This document shows, one piece after another, positions 23,867 through 38,200 of a DNA stretch of 64,000 nucleotides. Origin of the DNA: Lates calcarifer (taxonomy: Eukaryota; Chordata; Actinopteri; Centropomidae); NCBI RefSeq assembly GCF_001640805.2, contig NC_066856.1:16219087-16283086 (forward strand), written 5' to 3'. The notes below the pieces were generated by a model. That model saw nothing but the letters and a program-made list of their open reading frames with translations, was not told the DNA's origin and did not search any database. Within the stretch, counting starts at the first letter, position 1; every line of letters begins with the position of its first letter. The position numbers were made by a program, and so were the translations under genes.

Positions 23867-26710
23867 GGAATCAAAGTCTCCACAGTGTAATTAACAATAT
23901 CAACATTGTCTTAAAAACTGTGCAAAGCGAGAGTAATTTGCAATGCTGTTTGTATTGATTGCATTTAACATCAGTTAACTCTTCTTGTTGTGTTTTGCAG
24001 TTCAATTCACTCAGCATATATAGCATGCTTACTGCAGCATATCTGTTGTCTTTGTTTATTCATTAGGCTGCTCTGTAGCATAGAGGTCACACCTCCTGCT
24101 TGATAAGGTTGTCCTTGTGCCCTCTCTACAGCTGATTTGATTAATCGACATCAATTAAAGCAGCTTAGAGCAGCCTGCAGGGAGAGCCCACTAAATGCTC
24201 TGCTCACTGTATATCTTGATGACCAGTCGCTCATAGGTACGATGCACTTAAAAGCACTTTCCTGTTCTGCCTCAAATCCCCCATCACCAAATCAGATGTC
24301 ACACGGACCCAACTGCTCATACATTAAGGATATCGGGGTAGTTCTGTTATGATGGCATTTGTCTGAATGCAGGGTAATTTATCCTTGCAAGAATGACTTC
24401 TAGCCAAAGATCAGTTGTGGAAAAGCATGTTTTTTTCTCTATCTGCAATTTCACATTCTGGGATAAATGGCACCAACAGTAAGCATTTGCATGGTTAGGC
24501 AGAGAAGGCCCATTTATCTTAATCAGGACTAATATCACCATCAGGGAGATAGAGGGGCTGAGCTATCTATCACATTCCTCTCTGGTTTTCTTGGGGCAAA
24601 AAATTACTTTCGATCAATCTCCAGAAGCAGATAAGTCTACCGCAGAGACCTGGAGCTTCATCACTTAAAAGGAGGGTATTTTTGGGGGGGAGCTGCCAGG
24701 TCAAATTCCATCTGGGATGAGCTATTAGCTATTAGAGACCACACAGCCCACACTGAATCAAAATGATCGCTGATGGTAATGCTTCCCAAAACATCAGGAT
24801 TGCTATTTTTCCTGGGTTATTCTGTAGCATGCTCTCTTAACCTTACACTATTGATTTCAAATATTGTGAGATTGTGCATGGCTGAGTCTAACCTTACATT
24901 GATGTTGATATCATATCATCCCATAATGATCTAAAGATGGTCCGCTTACTGTTTTCCAGGTGTTGGTATTCTGCAAATAAGCTGTTGTGTGCAATGTGCT
25001 GAAATCTACATTTTGGAGCTCTTCATATTTCCCTCTCAATCACAGTGCTTTCATTTAGCTGCTAACTTAATAGCTCTTCTAAGGCAATTAATTTGGAAGT
25101 GATTTGAAATTTCTATGCTGTCACTTTGTTCCCTCATTATTTAGATGCAAATTCGTTTGAAACTAAATTAAAACCACATTGTGAGTGACAAACTTTTAAA
25201 GAGCATCAATAAAAGCAGTATGAATGTGTTGTCAAATGTGAGTGCTGTGCCTCAGAGGACATGGTAGATAGGTGCGTTTTATGGTCTCATAAATGTATAT
25301 TTTCCCAAAAGTGGTGTACGCAAATCAGCCAACACATTTCCCTCCATCAATCGGTGCGGGGAATGCAGCAGAGCGGATGGCATATGTCAACACAGCGACG
25401 CTCCACCGTCCAGGAAAAGTGGAGGAGTCGCCGAGACCAAGACAGGAGATCAACCATGCGCTTGACACAGCAGAGTGGCTCAGCAAACCTGGGCCACGGC
25501 ACCCAGCTCCCCAGAGCCTCTCATCCCTCGTCACAATCAATCCACCGCAGACCAACCGTAATCCTATTTGTTCAAATAAATAATGAAATAGCTGCAGCCC
25601 CACATGGAAGCACACAGAGGGTGGTAATTGCTGCGTTTCAGGCTGGATCAGATGGGCTCTGTGGGAGGCTGGCTCGGCTCCACTGTGACCTTGTGTGTGT
25701 TTGTAATTTTCCACAAGCTTAGTGGATATGCAGCAAGCAGGGTCCCTCAGTGGGTGCACAGGAATCCTAGCACCTAGGGAGTGTGCCAAGGCCATCCGAG
25801 TGAATGGTTCGGCATGATGGAGCCTTTCTCACGGCTTAAAAAAAAAAAAATACACTAACGAGGGGAAGATGACATGACAGCCATTAGGCAAGTGCAAGGC
25901 TGTACAGCGAGTGCTATGTCCTTTGCTGTGCTCTGATGCACTGTAATGTGTCTTGTTCAATTTGTTTATGTGTGATGCCTCAGTGCATTACAAGGACTTG
26001 TGAGGGAGCAAAGAAAAAAAAAAACTCTATAGCTCTATCCTCCAATTGAACCTGGACTTCACTCTTCAGCAGATTAACCTGTAACACCAGACCTCTGAGT
26101 TTTTCAATTAATGTTTATCCTGTCCTGCCAGGCTGTGTTTGCCCTCATAATCCCATTATCCCTGACAAAATATTCCATTATCTGGAATATTTTCAAATGC
26201 CGTCCTGACCAGTCATGCTCTGGGTCACGCTTCATTCACTGCGGCCGCAATATGTGCTGTTCACCACTGACTGCAACATCTATTTACAAGGTGAAATATT
26301 GCACTGAGGTAGGTTTTCCCTATTGGTCCAAATGGTCGGTCATTTTGTGAAGTTATGGCCCGTTGTTGTCAGTAAGGTGTGATTGCAGTGACTCTTATGG
26401 CCCATCTCTCTATATTGCTGAGACGTTAAGCAGAGTCAGGGAAGGGTCAAGCTACGAAATGTTCCTAGAGAATGAATATGACTGATCGACTGCCATAGAT
26501 TTCCACAATGAACAATTCAGCCTCCCAGTTCTTTAAAATGAGATGTCTACAGCCGTATGAGAATGCTGTTAAATGTGTTGAGCTATACACAATACATGAC
26601 CACAGCGAAATCAGTAGCACTTCTTGTGAAGTTTGATATTTAGAACCAAAATATAGTGAAGCTCTATCTAGCACAATTAACCCACGTTAAAATAAACATG
26701 TGCTTTAAAC
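23867..26710. other. gene desert segment with a GC-richer patch
   Basis: No gene was recognised. About 25330-25720 is noticeably GC-richer than its surroundings and holds overlapping open frames of about 150 codons on both strands (25261-25722 plus, 25325-25795 minus). Neither encodes anything I recognise, and simultaneous openness on both strands points to composition rather than coding. It may be a conserved or regulatory element. Confidence 0.45.
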
Positions 26711-27248
26711 CAGCGGTTCCACATTTTGGGAAATGTGCTTATTTGCCAAGAGTTAGACGAGAAGACTCATACCATTCTTATGTCTGTGTGATAAAATATG
26801 AAGCTACAGCCAGAAGCCTGTTATCATAGCTCAGCATAAAGACTGGACTTAGCAAACTTCCTGAAGTCTCCACTAGCTGACAACTACTCCCAGCAAAGCA
26901 GTAGTCTGCAACAAAATCTCTCATAAATTGGCATTTTAACACTTCAGTTTTTGTATGGATACAAACTAGAAGATATAACGATAATTAGTTAGCTTAAGAG
27001 CTGTTGGCATTTTATCTCTGCTGGTTGCCTGGCAACTGCTACAGCAGCACATAATCCACTGTAAAACCAAGACTTGTAAGTTTTTACATGAAGTTGTTTG
27101 TACAGTTCCTACATGCAAGATACAGTGTTTTAATTACTGAGCTTTAGAGATGCCTGTAGAGGACAGACCCAGGGTAGTCGTTTCCTCTTGTTTCCAGGAC
27201 TTTACTCTAACCTAAGCTAACCAGCTGCTGGCTATGGCTTCACATGTC
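26711..27248 (+). repeat. MITE-like family A, near full-length copy
   Basis: The left arm begins ACATTTTGGGAAATGTGCTT and runs through GAGTTAGACGAGAAGA, ATGAAGCTACAGCCAG and AGCATAAAGACTGGA. The far end (27205-27248) carries CTAAGCTAACCAGCTGCTGG followed by TATGGCTTCACATGTC, the inverted counterpart of the left arm. This arm-core-inverted-arm layout marks a non-autonomous DNA transposon with long terminal inverted repeats. The core has no coding frame. Confidence 0.6.
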
Positions 27249-30200
27249 AAACTATTTCTTTATTTATTATTTCATCCTCAGTGTCATGGAGCTAACATCT
27301 GTTTCTGTTCTTGCTTAAATCTTCAGAGCTTTAGCATTCATGTTATTCTGACTTGATGTTCACACAATGGACATGATGGTAACACACATCACATTTGCCC
27401 ATCAGGAAGAGTTTCTGCATATGATGTTTTCACTGAGTAAAATATTCAAGTTTCTGTGGCTGCACCATCCATCAGCTTGAATTTTCTAGATGCCTTGTAG
27501 AACATTTTATTCACATTTGCCCAAAATTCAACCTGACATATTTGGTATCTCTGGAAACTTTGGGATTTCCATTAGAATTCAAAATAGGTCTGTTTGTTTG
27601 GACAATGTTTTGCTGTACAACCAGAGTTTGGAAGGGCTAGCCCACTATCAGTCATTGTTGATGAGTTAAGACAGGGATCTAGCTTAGTACCACAACAGGT
27701 CAGTCACACAAACCAAACAAAAGTGAGCAATGTGAAGGGAAAAGTTAAACTTGCTAAAAATGCTAAACACTGCCTGTCACAGAGACTCGAGCTCCTCTGT
27801 TTTGGGAGTCGTTTATCTTTATTTTGTCAATATGTTTGCTTTGTATCAAAGTGTACGTGTTTCTTGTTAAAAGGCATAACCTTGGTGCACAAATGCTGAT
27901 TGCACAGATATATTAGGCTAAATGATCGAGCCTAGAGAGCCCTTGTACAAGGTGAAGCTTGTGACAAATAGACCACCTTTCACCACTTACAAAGACCATT
28001 TGTGAGGAAAATAATTTCTAGAAATTGCTTTGTTGGTGATGTTTTTGCCAGAGGCACACTACTCCTGAGGGAACATGTTACAGAGGAGCAATTCCGTGTC
28101 ATGGTTTTATTAGATTTCTAATTTCATCATTCAGGCTGGAAAGTGCAGTGCAATCTGGAGATAAAAGAGAAACTTGGGCAAGGATAAAACTTCAATTTTG
28201 GTACTGTTAAAGCAACTCTTTTAGTTGTCAACTTGAAAATCAATAAACAACCAGCAGTTTTGGTTTTGTCTTGCCACAAAGTATAGACATGGCTCAACAA
28301 TCCAAGATCAGAGTTCTCTAATCCCTCCAGGTCAGAGTCTTTGATTCATCGCTGCCTTTTACTACTCATTCCTTGTCAAAGTTCAGCTTTCCACTATCAT
28401 CAATCATTCATTGCTTTTCCAGTGTCTCCCTGGTATTCCAAGGCACAGGGCCTCCACCAGCCACACAGCCAAAATAGCAAAGCTCAATACAAATTGATCT
28501 GACAGGCAGAAACCAAATGTAACCTGTCATGTAAAAGAAGGGTGGTTGTACCACAACAAATTTTTGTACACCTCTTTTGTAGACTGTCTTCAATCTATGT
28601 TTGACTATAAAAAATGTTTTTCAGCTACAAGTATTTGTTGTCTTAAAGAAGATGTCTTAGAATGGAAGAGAAAGAAATTTCATCCAGTGTCATCATCCCA
28701 AGCCATTAGTGAGGCTATTTGATCAGTGCTAAAGCGGAGCACGGTCGTGGATGCAGGCCAAGCTGCAAATCACAGTCACAGCACTGAGTGAATGAAAGTG
28801 ATGCACAGACACATGTACAACAAAGTGTCCAAAGCTCCACACAGCTCTATGGGTTAGAAATGAATGTGTGTGGTTTATTTAACCATGCCATGCTTGGAGA
28901 GGTGCATGGTTCAGTGACTAGCAATGACCTGAGGGGTGCCGAGCCAGCTGAATCTGCAGAGCTGTGTGCACACTGCGAGGCAGGAGATAAGCATCCAGGC
29001 TACGGCCTGTTGACAGGAAATGGTCAGAAGTGAAGAAAAGTTGGCCCAAAAGGTTTGGATTTGATGTTCTGTGGTCAATGTGCATTCAGAGGCTACCATT
29101 TTCATTCAAACCCCTCTAGCTCTATTAATGACAGCCTGAGCATTATCTTATTGAAGCATTGCCATGCATGAGCTGTAACTGTTTCATTTGCGTTTCATGT
29201 GACTGAAGGTTACTGTGCCTAAAGACATTTTGTTGTGTCACAAGCACACCCAACACTGCTACACAGAAACTGCTCTCCAGACTGTTGTCAATCCAGCTGC
29301 GCTAGAGTGCCTTCAGAGAGTTGTGCTCATTTCAATATTTATTGAAATGTTATCAAAACCACTCAGAGCAGCAATCAATGCTATTTAGGCTCTATGCTGC
29401 AGAGGCAGGTCTTCCCGCTCTCACTAGTATTGTTTGTCGTCATGCCATTCACCCTCATCCCTCTGAGGAGAAGATGGTGCAGTCACACCTCCGTAAAGCC
29501 TGCCTCAAAGGAACAGTTCAGCTTAGACTGCATGCTGACTGACTACGATGTGTTTTAATTGACATAGGGCACATTTTGCACATGGTAGAGAAGCACACAA
29601 ACATGGTAAAAGGCAGGGAAAGCTATGTTGCCCTGCAGGTGATTTTTATATTTCCAACATCATCATCATTAGCCTGTACCAACAATTTTCCCTCATGCTA
29701 CTTAGAACCAGCAGGTTGCCTGAAGAAGATCCTCTGGCAGATTGAATGATCAAGGTTCCTACTCTAAAGGTACAACCCACTGACAGATACCAGCAAACTG
29801 TTACTCTGATAGCAATGAAGTGATACAGAGAACAATAAATGATAGATGAAATGGTAATCTGCTGTGAGACAGTATTCATGGGGAAAGGAAACAGGAGTTC
29901 TTACTCCCTGTGTTGCACCGTCAGCACTGAGACTGAGATAGAAGTTTGTCACGATGCACTGAGCTTTATGTTCTCTACAGCCAAAATATCCATGTCTATC
30001 TGGCTGCACTTATAAAGGGCAAGAAGAGAGAATGGATTTGCCTTTTGGGCTTAAGTGGTCTGAGAGGGGATAGATTAAAGAATCATGAGATAAACAACTG
30101 ACAAACTCAAACCTGTAGACCTCACTGGTCAGGTCACGCCACCTCTGCGTCAGCAGCACGTCAGGAAAACATCCTCTGTTTGTATCAGAAATAACTGCTT

Positions 30201-32220
30201 TTCTCTTTTTAGTATACATTCATAACAGTTAAATCAGTGTATAGTAAATGAGTATAACTCTGTTAAACATTTATAAATTCATAGATGATCATTGCTTAAG
30301 TCACTGAAGAACTTCAAATCATAATTTGAACTATAGCACAAAAGGTGTTTAAATAAAATGGTGCTCTTAATAGAACAGATTCAGAACCCACTTCTGAGTA
30401 TGAAAAAGTTCCAAAAGATACCACATTTATATTATTTCAATGTAAATGAAACACATTAATCCAAAACTGACTTAGGTTATGTGTTGTCAAAAATAAAAAA
30501 ATAACCACAAAGCAAACTCATGTTGGATCAAGAAAGAAGAAAAGCAAAAAATAATTGCAACCACAATCTGATTTCATGCTGCACTCAGAGCAAGTACCTT
30601 TATACACAACAGCAGGGTACAGTAAAATTACAATATTTAAAACTGAGCCATTGTCAGAAAATTCGGAAAATGACCATGTTTCGAGCACTAACCACTGTGA
30701 CAATACAAACCTGTTTTATGTGACTAATTCACAATGAAAACCATCCAGTATTTCACCACTTGACCAGTTATACTGTAAAGGCTCAGGAGGAAACGTTTGG
30801 TTTGTGTTCCCAGTAACTTAATTCACATACTAGATGAAAACTGCAGTAACACTGGATTGCATGCAGCATCAATTCCTCCAAATCCCCTGCATTTATGTGG
30901 GCAATGGGAGCATGGCAGCATTGAAATGGTGGTAATTTCATTAAAATCTTAGGGAACTTTAAATATATAAAGATCTGTAATAAACATATTTTTAAAAGAA
31001 ACAAATCTAGTGTCAGAAATGAGCAGTCCATCTCAAAGTGTAAGACAGCATCTCCGTCCTTTCTGTACTTTGAGAAGATTATTTTCTCTCAGGCAGCTTT
31101 GAGAAAACTTTCTCCACAAGGTCACAAGTATTGATTCAACATTCTTGTATTTGATAATCACTCAATATATCTTGTGGCTGCACTCTATTGTGGTCTACTG
31201 ATGCCACTGTCAGTGGTGAAATTAGTATCTCTGTCCCCTCTATGATGAATATGATTGTTTAACATACTAGATACTCATGCTCTTTCTGAGGGATATCCAC
31301 CATAAATGTATGCTTTTTATTGAGCTTCAACATTGCCTTTCCATAAAATTCCACCACAGTTGTTTTGGGAAAAAAGGTAATGTTATGTCGTTTATGGCTC
31401 GATTACCAAGAAAAATTAGGTAATAAACAACAGAAGAGTAAAAAAACAACAAGTACAACAATAAAACAAGATATCAAAACGTGCAGGAAAATATTATTCT
31501 CCCTGATCTAAACAAGTTATTAAGAGCCTAAATTGTGCATGTTGGACCATTTTGAGTAGAGTGTACCTGACTGCCTGAAGAGTCCTCATGGAATTATTTG
31601 GCTATGACTACTGATACAGGTGTGTTCAGCTATTGTCCCTTTCAGCAATAAGAGAGGGTCATTCATATTGACAAAGGACAAAGGACAAACAGTGTATCCA
31701 TCTGGTTCTTCACCTTTTGACTCATCATCCTGCCAAAATACAGATTCCCTGGAGCCAAGCCAAGCATAATGGGTAACCTATTATACCAGTGTCTCAGACG
31801 TACATCTACTGATTTTTTTTTTCATATCCCTCAACACTTATGGATTTTTTTTCCCTTGCACAGTATAGAATGCATTTATTGCAGAGGTCAAGCCAGGAGT
31901 ATATCACTGCATCCCACAGATTCACTCCAGCCAGACAGCCAATGTATGAACAAGCCAGGGATCTCACAGGACACTGAGCAGATGGCGAAACCACACAGTG
32001 TCAGCACTTTCCCCCTGGCAACCTGAGAGACTCACTATGGTCAAATGAAACACGAGACACAGCAGACACCTTCAAACTCTATTTATATTGCTTTTTACAG
32101 ATAGGCTTTTGCTTTTGATGGAGAATGTGAAAACATACTAATCGTTCCTCTGAAGTAGATTCCCTCCAATTCCTTAACACAAGCCACTATAAAAATCATA
32201 ATACTTTAAAGTCAGTAGAA
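27249..32220. other. gene desert segment
   Basis: AT-rich, no recognised gene or RNA. All open frames are under about 105 codons and lack motifs. A short ATC-type run is near 29659-29670. I see no further structure that I can support. Confidence 0.45.
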
Positions 32221-32673
32221 GATTAGCTTAGCTTAGCATGAAGACTGGAAATATGGAGATATCAGTAACTTAGCCTGGCTAGCGTGATATATCATGACTG
32301 TTAAACCCAATAGAAACAGACAAACAAAAACATCAAGTTGTGTCACCTCCATTTCTGCCATAAAGCATAAAAACACTACTAGGCCACTACTTTTATTATT
32401 AATTTAACTATTTTTACTCAGAGCGCAGAGGATTAAAGGACAGTAACTTCTTCATAAAAAATAAAAAGCCAAGAAAGTAGGTGGATTTTGCTATCAGGGC
32501 AACGCTAGTTGTTCCCCCTTTTTTGCAGTCTTTATGCAAAATTAAGCTAACTAGCTGCTGGCTCCAGCTACTTATTTACCATGCAGGCATGAGAGTGGTA
32601 TCAATCTTCTCATCCAACTCTCCGCAATAAAGCACATAAGCATTTCCCAAAAGTGTCAACCTATTCCTTTGAA
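32221..32673 (-). repeat. MITE-like family A copy, inverted
   Basis: It opens with TTAGCTTAGCTTAGCATGAA and GACTGGAA, and ends with TAAGCTAACTAGCTGCTGGC, GAGTGGTATCAATCTTCTC, TTTCCCAAAAGTGTC and CTATTCCTTTGAA. The full right end is kept, while the opposite outer arm seems to be missing. Same family as 12131, 26711 and 45661. Confidence 0.6.
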
Positions 32674-35600
32674 ATGACTCAAATTTCAGTTCCTTTTAAT
32701 CTAAGGTTTTTATAACACTAGATGTTTAAAAAGGTACCATTACATCTAATAGCAAAACAAATGGAGGTCCAAGATGAAACTATACACCCATAATGTATGA
32801 GAGATGGGGTTTCAATGGATGATGTGTGGTTGGCCAATTCAGTGGTAGAACTCAGTGTAGAGAGGGATTGTCCTCTCACCAGTGCATCGATTGTCTCCCA
32901 CTCTAATTCCGTCCTGTCTCCAATATCCCAGAGAAAGGTGGCCAGCCACTGTCGAGATCCATCACATGCAGCAAATGTATAGTTGGACGTGAAACAATTG
33001 TTTATTGTTTTTCAGCTTAACTTGCTTCCTGATGAAGTTCATTGATCTCTAAAGCAATCCATGGTCCCTGGCTCCACATCATTTGTTCCTCTGTTGAAAT
33101 GATTGGTTTGATCTCAAGGCCAGGCATCAGCTGTAATTACTGAGATGGGATTTCAACTGTCAGCATGATAAATGGCCATTTGACTTTATTTGTCTTGGCT
33201 TGCCATTGGCTCTCACTGCTACCTGTCACTGAGGTATTCTATTTCCTTTACTCAGCATCACACCCACAGAAACATATTGAATACCTCCTCCATCACTTCA
33301 ACAGAAAATCTTTCGATAATAACAAAGATAATTTTTAGAGCAAAATGCCCTCCGCAAGCGAAATGGCTTGACAAGTCAACGCCTTGTTTTTCCAGGAAGG
33401 CCTTTGTGTTTTGTTTTGTTCTGTTTTTTTCATCATTGTCAGAAACCTAGTTCACCTAACTTTGCCTTTCTGCTCATCCACACACATCGCCTCAGACTGA
33501 GCTTTTTTTTTTTCATTTTGTTACAAATCATTAAGCTGGGTTCCAGCAGGAATTCACAAGGGGCCAGATGCTTGCAGGTGCAGACCTCTGGAGGTGTTTT
33601 TGTGCATCAATAAATACAGCTCCTGGCCCTGGGTGACCTTAGCCCTCATCCCTAAGAAAGAATCAATTGTGTTTCCAGACTGCCTGTGTCAGCTGCTAGA
33701 ACAGGAACACAATGCTAATGATAACAGTGAATACCATGAACAAGGGTTATTCACAGTACAGAAAACACATATTTGTAATCCTGGTAAATATTTGTCTAAA
33801 TGGACAAGACTGAATGAGCTATGTTGGTGCAAGTTTGCTGATAGAAATGTTTTCTCTTAACAGCTCTTCCACAGCTGCACATGCCCTAGAAAGCACCTTT
33901 TAAAGCAACATATCCATTAGCTGTTAAACAAGCTGTGGAACATTTTGTCTTTCTGGATGTAGCTACACTTCAGAATGCATTTCCTCTTCCACAAATCAGA
34001 AATTGTAGTTAAAGTCTATCATTTGGTGGTGTACCGTCAGGCAGCACCAAACAAAGAAAACTGTAGAATCTAAAGTCGTCAAAACTGTAATAGAACTTAT
34101 TTTTTTCTCCTCAGAGCCTTTCATTTCTGCATGGCAGTGCTCTTTCCAGATCAATTATTCCCACTAAAATAAGTAAGAGGGGGCCATGAAATATTAAAGC
34201 AGAGGCTGAGCAGGGGTTGAAAGCTTCCCTAACGCGGGGGTGTTGTATCTGTTTTATTTTTCATGACGATGAAGGGACTGTGGCGCGGAGGAGGCGCTGC
34301 AGTCGCTTGGGGCCGTTTCCGTGGTAGCTAATTTAGTCCGTGGCCCGAACCTACCAGATGAAGAGCCCATCCAGAGTTGAAAGAGGGCCAAAGCTCATGG
34401 TCAGGGCCTCCCTCCTCCCCCTCCCGGTCCACATCACAAGCCCACTGTTACCTATTAACCACAGAACTTCTGTTTATTATTTAATGCTGCTGCCGTTTCA
34501 GCTGCTGACTCAAACTGGGTCCACACACATACAGAGGGAGATGTGAGACAGTTACATGTTTACTCTGTGTGCCTCACAGCGTTGTTAGTGTTTTCCGTGC
34601 CTTTCATCTTCTTTCTTTCGATTAGCGCCACAAGGCAGGAGCGCAGTATCTGACTAAATGGTGAGATTTGTTTGGCTGATTGAAATGCAGATCAAACTTC
34701 CAAAGCAGTCTTAATAGCAAGCTTGACAAATATATCACCCTTACACTTTTTTCTTTTTAATTCTGTATGCCAATGAAAGCAGCCTTTTTAACCTGCACCA
34801 GATTTTTGAAGTCCCACACAAGCTGACATACTGTCCATGGTACCAAGTCTGAGCATATTTATTACCTTGTTTAAAATGTTGTATGAAAAAGACATGAGCA
34901 TAAGCCTATTCTCAGGCCTGTTATCGTTTGACTGTACAGTGCCTTCCGCAGGTCACTGTTTTCTCAGCTGCCATGTCTTATGTATTCAACATCTTTTTTT
35001 CCTCACTGTACCCATCCCCTCTGCATTATGGAAATGTGGTATTAGCTGTCAAAGAAGCACATACTACAGTACACCAAGTGTGTATGTGTGTCTACGAAAT
35101 GGGGCAGCAGTGACTAGGCACATCTCACTGATGGAGCTTCAAAAGCTTATTGTTATCACTGTATGCAAGCCAAGCATCAGTCTGTTCCAGATCAAACAGT
35201 ACATTTGTCACTCTGAAACTGACGTTGAGAGGATGGGATTTTTATTCATCAAATCTACAGAGTACTTTTCAAACAGCACGGTTCACTGACTCCCAGGAAA
35301 TGCTTTGTTGAAATTCAGCACTGAAGTAAATTCAGTCTTTTGTCTTTATTATAAATAATACAAGTTTCATTGCGGTGACTTTGCTTGAATCATGAGCTGA
35401 AGATGAGATAAGGTTATGCAGGACACCAAGAGAAAATTAACATTGGTATCATACATTCATTTTTCAGAGGCAGTCTCTTTTGTGTCCATTTATGATTAAA
35501 ATGTGAGCTCGTCCAAATTATACAAAGGATATTTATCACTTACCTCTAGTGGTATTCAGCCATTCAAATAGTTAAGGGGTTTCTTGCCTATGTGTTACGA

Positions 35601-37960
35601 TATCCCTTTCTGAGATTACCACCCAGTTACAATAAAGCTGAATACATGCAAAAAAAAAAAAAAAAAAAGACCCTATGAAAAGTGGTTACATCACAGTCTC
35701 TGGATTATCCTGAGTAATGGGGACACTATTTCTCAAAGAAATGTTGCTGCTGGTTTAGTTTTTAACTGGTGTCTGGAGTGGATCCTGCCAGTGTGGACTG
35801 CCAGAGGGCACCTAGGCCCAGTGTTGATTCCAAACTCTGAGGGGCCCCAGGCAAAGAAGCCCATTGAGCCCCTAATCACGTAGTTACTGCAACACATGCA
35901 ACTCAGGCAGGTGGGTTGCCCAGTAGAGATTTAGGGTGGCAGCAGTGGACTGCATAGTGCCTTTATGGGGGGATTTAAAGGGGGTATTTAGAAGTCATTG
36001 GAATATGTGCCAATATGAGGGGCCATCAGGAGTCTCTTTGCCCAAAACATTTGCCTGCTTTGACTCTCCTGAGAATGATTATTTTTGTTCTGTTGCTTTG
36101 GGTGCTTGGAGCCCAGAATACCTGTTTGCAGATCTGGATTAAATGTAAGTTTTCAATGCTGTGAAAACCACAACCAATATTCTATTCCAATTCATTGTAT
36201 CAGGTAGTGGCAGAGAATAGATATCTAAAATTAAAACTACCTGCACAGCTAGATTACAGAGGTTAGTGAGTTAAATGTTTCTTTTTATATTTCAGGTGAA
36301 ATAACCCTTTAAAATACAGTATGTGTGTATTATGCAGACTGACATTTACTCTCTCTGTCCTTTATGAACCACAGGTTACAACATACTCTCTATCTCAGTG
36401 TGGGTTGGATCTGTGGCACACTTCAACTTGGATTTCATGTTCTTATGCTCCATCTGGTGATCCAACACTATGATCTGATTACCCATGACACATGGGCCAC
36501 CCAGATTTCTGCTTTGAGCGATGCCAGGCCCAATCCTTCATGCTAACATCCGTTTCCAAAGAATAAAAAAAATCATGAGCTAAAAATTGCTTTAAAAAAA
36601 AACTGAGTGATTTGAAATAACATCCAGACATTCCAACGGATGCTCAACAGGTTGTGTCCTGTTTTGAACCCAAGTTTAATACTACAAATCTAAGTTCTTT
36701 CAACTTTGTAAAAATGTAATTTGCTGTTGTTTCCAGCACAGTGACTTTAGCAATGAGCTGTAAACAAACACCCAAGAGAAAGGTTTGTGAAATACAACAC
36801 AGAGATCCAGAGCTGAAATCAGCCCACAGAGGAAACAAGGCAATGTCTGTTGCAGCGTGTGAATTACACCGGCAGCACATGAATATTTAAAGTGTGATCA
36901 GGAGAGACCTCCATTATGTGAGCTACTGAGCTGTAATGTCATGGCTGATTATGGGAGCAGGAACAGTTCATGTGCTGCCGCTGAGCTGACAAAATCAATT
37001 GTCTTGGGCTGTGAACGTATGCAAACAGATAACTGTCAATTCATGCTCAAACGCGTGGCTGCTCACATGCAGCTCACTTTACATACATAAACATGCACAT
37101 TCACAAACAGTAAAAAGAAGTTTGGTATGAATTTGCATGAGAAACATATTGGAAAATCATTTTGGAAAACTTCAATTGTGATTTCATTCTCTCTTTTCAC
37201 TGAAATCCCATCTACCATAACTGCACATTATCCATGGTCAATCCTGTTGTAGCAGAGCATAGTGCAGTCAGAAGCTCTGCCACTTGCTTTACTTCTCTGC
37301 TAATCTCAGGGGCACTGCTGCAAATTAGAATTCAGAATTGATGAATTATGGCGTCCGTCCGCACTGGGTGCTCCTCTGCCCCCAAATCAGTTTACGTGAC
37401 ATTCTCTCCTCACTGCGAATGGACTTTTTGTTAAATGACTTCATGAGAAAAAATTATAGCTATAAATTTGAAGCCAACACCAGCTGTTATGAAGATTTAT
37501 TGCCATGCTTAATGTTAATATAACAACCCCAACCCACCATATCAAATGGCGAGACCACTGCAGGTCAACCAATGGGCTTTCTGGTTATCCTTGTTATTTC
37601 TTTGTACCAATGTGAAATTACTTTGACAGTAAAATGGTCTATGATAGAATCAACAGCTTCTGTGATAATTGCCAGTTGTCTAAATTTAAGGTGGATACAT
37701 CCTTGGTGAACCTAGTTGGTTAAAAACTACTCACCACACTCACACACATATTTTAGGTTTACTCAGAATGGCCTACTTGATTCTATGATCAGTAACCCCA
37801 CCACTAACAATTTATGGCAGAACAATATAAGCGTTCACACTGGGTCACTGAAAATGTTTCAGAAAAGAGCATTTTGGTAAATGGAAAACTTGCCACTGTT
37901 AACAGCATTTCCAAATTTGGTTATTAAACTGTTTGCTTTGTTTTAAAGGCAACAGATTGG
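32674..37960. other. gene desert segment
   Basis: No gene was recognised. About 34187-34345 is a GC- and CpG-richer unique stretch (GGCGCGGAGGAGGCGC, GTCCGTGGCCCGAAC) that looks like a conserved-element candidate. A poly-A tract is at 35650-35668. Near 36293-36313, GGTGAAATAACCCTTTAAAA resembles the end of another common fish repeat, so part of 36150-36313 may be a decayed element. Confidence 0.45.
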
Positions 37961-38200
37961 CGCTGCAACAGTTAAAGTCAATTGATGAGTTAGTTTTTTG
38001 TTTTTTGTTTTGTTTTTTTAGCAAAAATGGCAAAGGTTTGCTGGTTCCTGAAGATGTGCTGCTTGTTTTTCTTGTTTTTAACATATATGACAGTAAATTT
38101 GTGCTGTGGCAAGTTATGATCAGCTTTTTTCCTACTTTTTGATGTTTCACAAACTAAATCAGCAGATTAATCAAAAATTAAAACAATCATTGGCTGCAGC
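37961..38200 (+). repeat. ATTAATCGATTA-type teleost repeat, degenerate copy
   Basis: It starts GCGCTGCAACAGTTAAAGTC, continues through GCAAAAATGGCAAAGGTTTG, TGGTTCCTGAAGATG, ACATATATGACAGTAAAT and TTTTTGATGTTTCACAAAC, and ends AGCAGATTAATC and TTGGCTGCAGC. The order and the inverted GCTGCA ends match a very abundant teleost repeat, aged here by many substitutions. Confidence 0.6.

Noticed and set aside
37899..38150. Antiparallel frames around 38000 as coding
   Set aside because: They lie within a degenerate copy of a common teleost repeat.
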